Shown one piece after another: positions 59,520 to 64,000 of a DNA stretch of 64,000 nucleotides. Source of the DNA: Streptomyces canus (lineage in GTDB: Bacteria > Actinomycetota > Actinomycetes > Streptomycetales > Streptomycetaceae). Where the stretch lies: NCBI RefSeq assembly GCF_001514145.1, contig NZ_KQ948672.1, forward strand, positions 124,001 through 188,000, written 5' to 3'. Below the pieces are notes generated by a model, which saw only the letters and a list, made by a program, of their open reading frames with translations, made no database searches and had not been told where the DNA came from. Positions within the stretch are counted from its first letter, which is position 1. Every line of letters starts with the position of its first letter. The position numbers and the translations under genes are program-made.

Positions 59520-60425
59520 TCACGCCACTGCCGAGGGTGCCAGTTGCCGTAGAGCTCCCAGTGCCGCCGCGACCGCCGGGCGTTCGTGCGCTCCGCCGCG
59601 GGTGCAGGTGAGGAGCTTTCGATGGGGGTTGCCTTCGCAGCGCACCCTTGCGATCGGCAGGTGGGGGGTCAGGTGGGCCAGGCGGGGGATCAGGGCGACG
59701 CCCAGGCGGTGGGCCACCAGGTGCGCCGTCACGTTCCAGTCCAGGGCGTGGTGGACCACGCTCGGGGTGAAGCCGGCCGCGCCGCAGGCCGAGAGCACGT
59801 GGGGGCGGCAGGGGCTGTCGGGGACCGGGGCGATCCAGTCCTCGTGCGCCGCGTCCGCGAGGTCGGCGCGCTCTCGTCCGGCGAGGGGGTGGTCCGCGGG
59901 GACGACCAGGTCGAAGGGGTCGTCCAGCAAGGGCTGTTGGTCGTAGCGGACGTCACTCATGGGCGGGTTGTACGGGGTCGCCTCCACCACCGCCAGGTCG
60001 ATCTCCCCCTCGAAGAGCAGGTCGAAGCTCTCCGTCACGCCCGACTCCTGGATGCCGACGGTCAGTCGGGGATGCCGCTCGCGCAGCCGGACCGCCATCG
60101 GGGCGAGCAGCACGGACACGGCGACCGGGAAACCGCTCACCCTGAGCGGTCCGGCGGGCTCGCTGTGGTCGGCGCGCAGATCGAGTTCGGCCTGGTCCCA
60201 GCGGGCCTGGATGGCGTCGGCGTGCGCGAGCAGGCTCTCGGCGGCCGGGGTGAGACGGATCCCGCGGCCCTGGGGTTCGAGGAGGTCGACGCCCAGGTCA
60301 CGGGCGAGTTGGCGGATCTGCTGGGAGGCGGCCGACGGGGTGAAGTGCAGGGCACGGGCGGCCGCGGTGACCGTGCCGTAGTGGGCGACCGCCCTCAGGA
60401 CGTGGAGCCGGCGCAGGTCAATCAT
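59520..60425 (-). CDS. LysR family regulator
   Basis: 301 residues. Winged helix at the N-terminus: LRRLHVLRAVAHYGTVTAAA, FTPSAASQQIRQLARDLG; then a co-inducer domain (RVSGFPVAVSVLLAPM; GEIDLAVVEATPYN). ATG at 60425 starts the family pattern; GTG at 60434 is possible. It is divergent from the small protein at 60543, with a 117-base gap, but LysR targets need not be adjacent. The effector is unknown. Confidence 0.93.
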   Translation of the reverse strand: MIDLRRLHVLRAVAHYGTVTAAARALHFTPSAASQQIRQLARDLGVDLLEPQGRGIRLTPAAESLLAHADAIQARWDQAELDLRADHSEPAGPLRVSGFPVAVSVLLAPMAVRLRERHPRLTVGIQESGVTESFDLLFEGEIDLAVVEATPYNPPMSDVRYDQQPLLDDPFDLVVPADHPLAGRERADLADAAHEDWIAPVPDSPCRPHVLSACGAAGFTPSVVHHALDWNVTAHLVAHRLGVALIPRLAHLTPHLPIARVRCEGNPHRKLLTCTRGGAHERPAVAAALGALRQLAPSAVA

Positions 60426-60542
60426 GAAGCCCACGCTTCAAGGTCGGATCCAGGAAGTCAACCTGGACGTGAACGAAGACTCCGCTGCACCCTGGGCTGT
60501 GTCGCGACGGCCGTGAACAGCCACGAGGTACGAGGAGTCACC

Positions 60543-60749
60543 ATGACCAGCACGATCCGCGCCGTCTGCCCGCACTGCGGCTGGCCCGACGGCGCCGAGC
60601 CCTTCCAGGTGGTGTCCCGGCACGCCACGGCGACGGGCGGGACGGTGTGGACCCGCTGCGCGTGCGGCTCGCTGCAGGTCCGCGTGACCGACGGCTGCGG
60701 GACCCGCGTCGTCTCCCGCAGCCGGCCCTCCGCCGCGCGGGCGGGTTAG
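60543..60749 (+). CDS. Small zinc-ribbon-like protein
   Basis: 68 residues, starting at ATG 60543 with a GAGGAG site 7-9 bases upstream. Four cysteines in two knuckles, CPHCGW (residues 9-12) and RCACG, suggest one bound zinc ion (inference). Gly/Thr-rich middle. No known family recognised; similar short proteins are common in Streptomyces. It may bind nucleic acid or protein. It is divergent from the LysR gene. Confidence 0.7.
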   Translation: MTSTIRAVCPHCGWPDGAEPFQVVSRHATATGGTVWTRCACGSLQVRVTDGCGTRVVSRSRPSAARAG

Positions 60750-60845
60750 GGCCGGTCCGGCGGAGCATGCCGAGTCGCAGGGCTTCGTACGCACTCCCCC
60801 AGAGGGGCCCCAGTTGCCGGCTCCCTCCTCCGCCTCGCAGCCGCA

Positions 60846-60886
60846 CGCTCCCCCGGTCTCGGCCTCGCTCGAGCGGGGGACCCCCA
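60846..60886. repeat. Streptomyces-type small intergenic repeat
   Basis: Bases 60846-60886 follow the pattern ACGCTCCCCC...CTCGAGCGGGGGACCCCCA, often seen between Streptomyces genes. The arms TCCCCCG (60849-60855) and CGGGGGA (60874-60880) can pair, with an inner CTCG/CGAG. It may act as a terminator for the gene at 60543. Confidence 0.6.
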
Positions 60887-60953
60887 TTACCCCGCTCACC
60901 CGCATTGATCAGGCACCCTCGCGTGAAGTCGGCATGAGCCGCCGGACCAGCCC

Positions 60954-61835
60954 TCAGTCCAGTTCCGCGAGCCGCTCCACGGCCGGTGCGACGAAGCGTT
61001 CGATCCACTCCGCGGGGGCGTCGATGCGCGGGGCGAGGATGACCGTGTCGATGTTGAGCTTGCCGTAGCCGGTGATGTCCCGGGTGAAGGCCTCCAGGTC
61101 GCCCTCGGTGGCCGGTTCGCCCATGTAGGCGACGGTCTTGCGGATCTCGTCGTAGTCCCGCCCCTCGGTGTCGCAGTGACCGCGCAGCACGTCGAGCTTG
61201 TGCGTGACCTCTTCCGGCGAGGTGGCGAAGAGGTTGCAGGCGTCGCCGTAGCGGGCGACCAGGCGGAGGGTCTTCTTCTCGCCGCTGCCGCCGATCATGA
61301 TCTCGGGGTGCGGGCGGCTGACCGGGGCCGGTACGCACAGGGTCTCGGCGAGCCGGTAGTGGGTGCCCTCGAAGGGGCCGTTCGCCGCCGGGTCCCACAT
61401 CTGCAGACAGATCCGCAGGGTCTCCTCCAGCCGTTCGAAGCGCTCCGCGAGGGGCGGGAACGGCACGCCGAGCCCTTCGTGCTCGCGGTCGTACCAGGCG
61501 GCTCCGATGCCGAGGGTGGCCCGGCCGCCGGAGAGCACGTCGAGCGTGGTCGCGATCTTGGCGAGCAGTCCGGGATGGCGGTACGTCACTCCGGTCACGA
61601 GCGCGCCGAGCCGTACGGTCTCGGTGTGGGCCGCGAGGAAGCTCAGGGTCGTGTAGGCCTCCAGCATGGGGTCCTCGGCGCCGCCGTTGAACTCCATCTG
61701 GAAGTAGTGGTCCATCACCGACAACCAGCTCACGCCGGCCGCCTCCGCCGCGGCACCCGTGGCGGCGAGTTCGGCACCGAGAGCCGGTGCGCCGGCGGGG
61801 TGGTTGAACCGGTTGATGTGCACGCCCACACGCAT
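60954..61835 (-). CDS. LLM-class F420-dependent oxidoreductase
   Basis: 293 residues. Luciferase-like barrel: VGVHINRFNHP, SWLSVMDHYFQM, RLGALVTGVTYRHPGLLAK, LDVLSGGRATLGIGAAWYDREHEGLGVPFPPL, and MIGGSGEKKTLRLVARY. These patterns match actinobacterial F420-dependent enzymes of the LLM class. The substrate is unknown. GGAGA precedes the ATG. Upstream, 61883-61905 holds an inverted repeat CTTGA...TCAAG around an AGCGCT core, possibly its operator. Confidence 0.91.
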   Translation of the reverse strand: MRVGVHINRFNHPAGAPALGAELAATGAAAEAAGVSWLSVMDHYFQMEFNGGAEDPMLEAYTTLSFLAAHTETVRLGALVTGVTYRHPGLLAKIATTLDVLSGGRATLGIGAAWYDREHEGLGVPFPPLAERFERLEETLRICLQMWDPAANGPFEGTHYRLAETLCVPAPVSRPHPEIMIGGSGEKKTLRLVARYGDACNLFATSPEEVTHKLDVLRGHCDTEGRDYDEIRKTVAYMGEPATEGDLEAFTRDITGYGKLNIDTVILAPRIDAPAEWIERFVAPAVERLAELD

Positions 61836-61944
61836 GTCCGTCTCCGTTCACGGGACTTCCGCCGACCAGCCCGACGGTAGAACTTGAAGCGCTCTCGAAG
61901 TCAAGGGAGAGACGTGCGCGTGTGTGCTCCGGCCACCACGCCTC

Positions 61945-62913
61945 TCACGCCACCCGTTCCGCCTCCGCCTCCCCCTGCTTCTTCGCGGCCCGCAGGCTCG
62001 TCAGTGTGGTGACCGTCAGGACGAGGACGATGAAGCCGAGGGAGAACGGGATGCTGATCTCGGGGACGTGGACGCCGGACTCGTGGAGGGCGTGCAGGAC
62101 GAGTTTGACGCCGATGAAGCCGAGGATGATCGAGAGGCCGTAGCTGAGGTGGACCAGCTTCTTCAGCAGGCCGCCGATGAGGAAGTACAGCTGGCGCAGG
62201 CCCATCAGGGCGAACGCGTTGGCCGTGAAGACGATGTACGGGTCCTGGGTGAGCCCGTAGATGGCGGGGATGGAGTCCAGGGCGAACAGCACGTCGGTGG
62301 AGCCGATGGCGAGCATCACGACCAGCATCGGGGTCATGACCCGCTTGCCGTTCTCCTCGATCCACAGCTTCGTGTCGTGATAGCGGTCGGCCACGCCGAA
62401 TCGCTTCTCCACGATCTTCAGCAGCTTGTTCTCCTCGTACTCCTCGTCGTGTCCGTCCTTGCGGGCGTCCTGGACGAGCTTCCAGGCGGTCCAGATCAGG
62501 AAGGCGCCGAAGATGTAGAACACCCAGGAGAACGCGGAGATGATCGCCGCTCCGGCCGCGATGAACCCGGCACGCAGCACGAGCGCCATCACGACGCCGA
62601 CCATCAGCACCCGCTGCTGGTACTGCGAGGGCACCGCGAACTTCCCCATGATCAGGACGAACACGAAGAGGTTGTCGACACTCAGGGATTTCTCGGTGAT
62701 GTATCCCGCGAAGAACTCGCCCGTGGGTTTCCCACCGCCGAAGAGGAGCAGCCCGAGTCCGAAGAGGCAGGCCAGCACGACCCAGACGACGGTCCAGATG
62801 CCGGCTTCCTTGACCGACACGTCGTGGGGTTTGCGGCCGATGAAGAAGTCGGCGCCGACCAGGACGCACAGGGCGACGATGGTCAGCAGCCAGACGGTGA
62901 GAGAGACGTTCAC
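61945..62913 (-). CDS. TerC family membrane protein
   Basis: 322 residues, GTG start at 62913 with AGGAGA 5 bases upstream. Eight to nine membrane helices with buried acidic residues typical of TerC/Alx: VGADFFIGRK, SVDNLFVFVLIM, GSTDVLFALDSIPAIYGL, and the EYEENKLLK loop. TerC relatives export manganese or tie metal export to membrane proteins; some give tellurite resistance. A two-copy CAGGTCAC direct repeat (62991 and 63016) lies upstream. Confidence 0.92.
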   Translation of the reverse strand: MNVSLTVWLLTIVALCVLVGADFFIGRKPHDVSVKEAGIWTVVWVVLACLFGLGLLLFGGGKPTGEFFAGYITEKSLSVDNLFVFVLIMGKFAVPSQYQQRVLMVGVVMALVLRAGFIAAGAAIISAFSWVFYIFGAFLIWTAWKLVQDARKDGHDEEYEENKLLKIVEKRFGVADRYHDTKLWIEENGKRVMTPMLVVMLAIGSTDVLFALDSIPAIYGLTQDPYIVFTANAFALMGLRQLYFLIGGLLKKLVHLSYGLSIILGFIGVKLVLHALHESGVHVPEISIPFSLGFIVLVLTVTTLTSLRAAKKQGEAEAERVA

Positions 62914-63055
62914 TGGTTCTCCTGATGCGTGGGGGGCATCGACAGCGTTGTCACCACTGGGGATCCCTTCCACCTACAAAAGGTGAACAACAGGTCACGC
63001 GATGGCAAGGAATCGCAGGTCACACAGGAGCACGGCGGAATCTCGCCGCTCACCA

Positions 63056-63091
63056 CCCGCCGTACGGCGGGCAGGTTCCGCCGTACGGCGG
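63056..63091. promoter_or_regulatory. Tandem palindromes upstream of the esterase at 63161
   Basis: CCCGCCGTACGGCGGG (63056-63071, perfect 16 bases) and CCGCCGTACGGCGG (63078-63091, perfect 14 bases). Centres are 21 bases apart, two helix turns, so a dimeric regulator could bind both on one face. It lies 70-105 bases before the esterase start. Confidence 0.65.
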
Positions 63092-63160
63092 CATCCAGGA
63101 CGGACTCCGTTGCCCCGATCATGACGCCACGAGCCGCCGCGCCCCGCGTGAGGAGAAACC

Positions 63161-64000
63161 ATGACCCATGTGCCGCCCCCGTTCGACCCCGAGCTCAGCG
63201 CCGCCCTGGATCTGATCAAGGACGTGATCTCGCCCGGCCTCACCCTGGACGAGATCGACATCGTGCGCCAGGGACCGGGCATCGAGATGCTGGCCGACCT
63301 GGACCTGACGCTGGACGGGTTCTTCGAGGTGGAGGACCGGTCGGTGCCGGGACCCGCGGGCGCCCCCGAGATCTCGCTGCTGATCTGCCGCCCCACCGGT
63401 CCCTCGTCCGCGGGCACCGGGCGGCCGGTGATCTACCACGTCCACGGCGGCGGCATGGTCCTCGGCAACAACCGGGTCGGGGTGGACGGTCCGCTGGCCT
63501 GGGCGAAGGAACTGGACGCGGTGGTGGTGTCGGTGGAGTACCGGCTGGCGCCCGAGCATCCGCATCCGGCACCGGTCGAGGACGTCTACGCCGGGCTCTT
63601 GTGGACCTCCGAGCACGCCGAGGAGCTGGGCGGCGACCCCGAGCGGATCGTGATCGCCGGTGCGAGCGCGGGTGGCGGGCTGTCGGCGGCGCTGGCGCTG
63701 CTCACCCGGGACCGCAAGGGGCCGCGGCCGATGGGGCAGCTGCTGATGTGCCCGATGCTGGACGACCGCAATGACAGTCCGTCGACGTATCAGATGGCGG
63801 GGCTGGGTGTCTGGGACCGGACGGCCAACGAGACGGGCTGGACGGCGTTGCTGGGTGACCTGCGGGGCGGTCCCGACGTTCCGGCCTACGCGGCCCCGGC
63901 CCGGGCCGAGGACCTGTCGGGGCTGCCGCCGGCCTTCCTCGACGTGGGGTCTGCGGAGACGTTCCGGGACGAGGTCGTCGCGTACGCCTCGCGCATCTGG
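63161..64000 (+). CDS. Alpha/beta hydrolase, hormone-sensitive-lipase family (3' end outside window)
   Basis: The first 280 residues are visible; the frame is open to the window end. HSL motif HVHGGGMVLGN, nucleophile Ser169 in GASAGGGL, and the acid region LDVGSAETFRDE; the catalytic histidine should lie beyond the edge. AGGAGA precedes the ATG. Cytoplasmic esterase acting on short acyl or aryl esters; the substrate is unknown. Related in type to the esterase at 32374. The tandem palindromes upstream suggest its own regulator. Confidence 0.92.
   Translation, partial: MTHVPPPFDPELSAALDLIKDVISPGLTLDEIDIVRQGPGIEMLADLDLTLDGFFEVEDRSVPGPAGAPEISLLICRPTGPSSAGTGRPVIYHVHGGGMVLGNNRVGVDGPLAWAKELDAVVVSVEYRLAPEHPHPAPVEDVYAGLLWTSEHAEELGGDPERIVIAGASAGGGLSAALALLTRDRKGPRPMGQLLMCPMLDDRNDSPSTYQMAGLGVWDRTANETGWTALLGDLRGGPDVPAYAAPARAEDLSGLPPAFLDVGSAETFRDEVVAYASRIW

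Noticed and set aside
62971..62985. CACCT-ACAAA-AGGTG near the TerC gene, considered as part of a metal riboswitch
   Set aside because: Arms of only 5 bases and no other conserved part of the yybP-ykoY riboswitch seen.

Overview
The window is very GC-rich, with G/C-biased third codon positions, GTG/TTG starts behind GGAGG-type ribosome sites, Tat and lipoprotein signals, many regulators, and sugar ABC importers that have no ATPase gene of their own. This points to a Streptomyces or close relative. I saw no rRNA, tRNA, CRISPR array or intact insertion sequence.

Layout. 1-4060: end of a sugar ABC importer (permease, binding protein) with a Gfo/Idh/MocA oxidoreductase and a PmoA/DUF6807 protein. 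4771-7607: a membrane Ser/Thr kinase and a PaaX-type regulator. 8034-24837: a secreted plant cell-wall locus. It holds a GH5 endoglucanase, a PL11 rhamnogalacturonan lyase, two GH53 galactanases, two SGNH (CE12-type) acetylesterases, a PL9-type pectate lyase and a FIVAR-GH43-CBM35 enzyme. Two paralogous Tat-exported alpha/beta hydrolases stand at its two ends. Two identical 14-base boxes, one base away from the CebR operator, lie in it. 25045-28419: an SDR, a TetR and an aminotransferase. 28898-42566: a second sugar importer, then a tightly overlapping operon (esterase, TIM-barrel isomerase, Gfo/Idh oxidoreductase, cytoplasmic GH2, RraA-like protein), a TetR paralogous to the one at 26425, and a large indolepyruvate:ferredoxin oxidoreductase. 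43015-47182: an MMPL exporter and a two-component system. 48133-54281: pirin, two MarR-like genes, a PepSY membrane protein, peptide deformylase, a flavoprotein disulfide oxidoreductase and thioredoxin. 54284-58699: a leftward aromatic set (TetR, LacI, pobA, aldehyde dehydrogenase). 58819-64000: FMN reductase, LysR, a small zinc-ribbon-like protein, an LLM oxidoreductase, TerC and a cut-off esterase.

How it fits together. The first half looks built to open the hairy regions of pectin (rhamnogalacturonan I with galactan side chains). The middle looks built to import and process a glycoside inside the cell, possibly through a 3-keto intermediate (Gfo/Idh plus sugar-isomerase fold), with aromatic 2-oxoacid chemistry beside it. 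Intergenic stretches hold gene remains (a MalG-type permease tail, an MmyB-type regulator, an acyl-CoA ligase tail, an amidohydrolase, perhaps a MarR tail), so the region appears to have been rearranged repeatedly. Functions come from motif and family recognition by eye; no database search was run.
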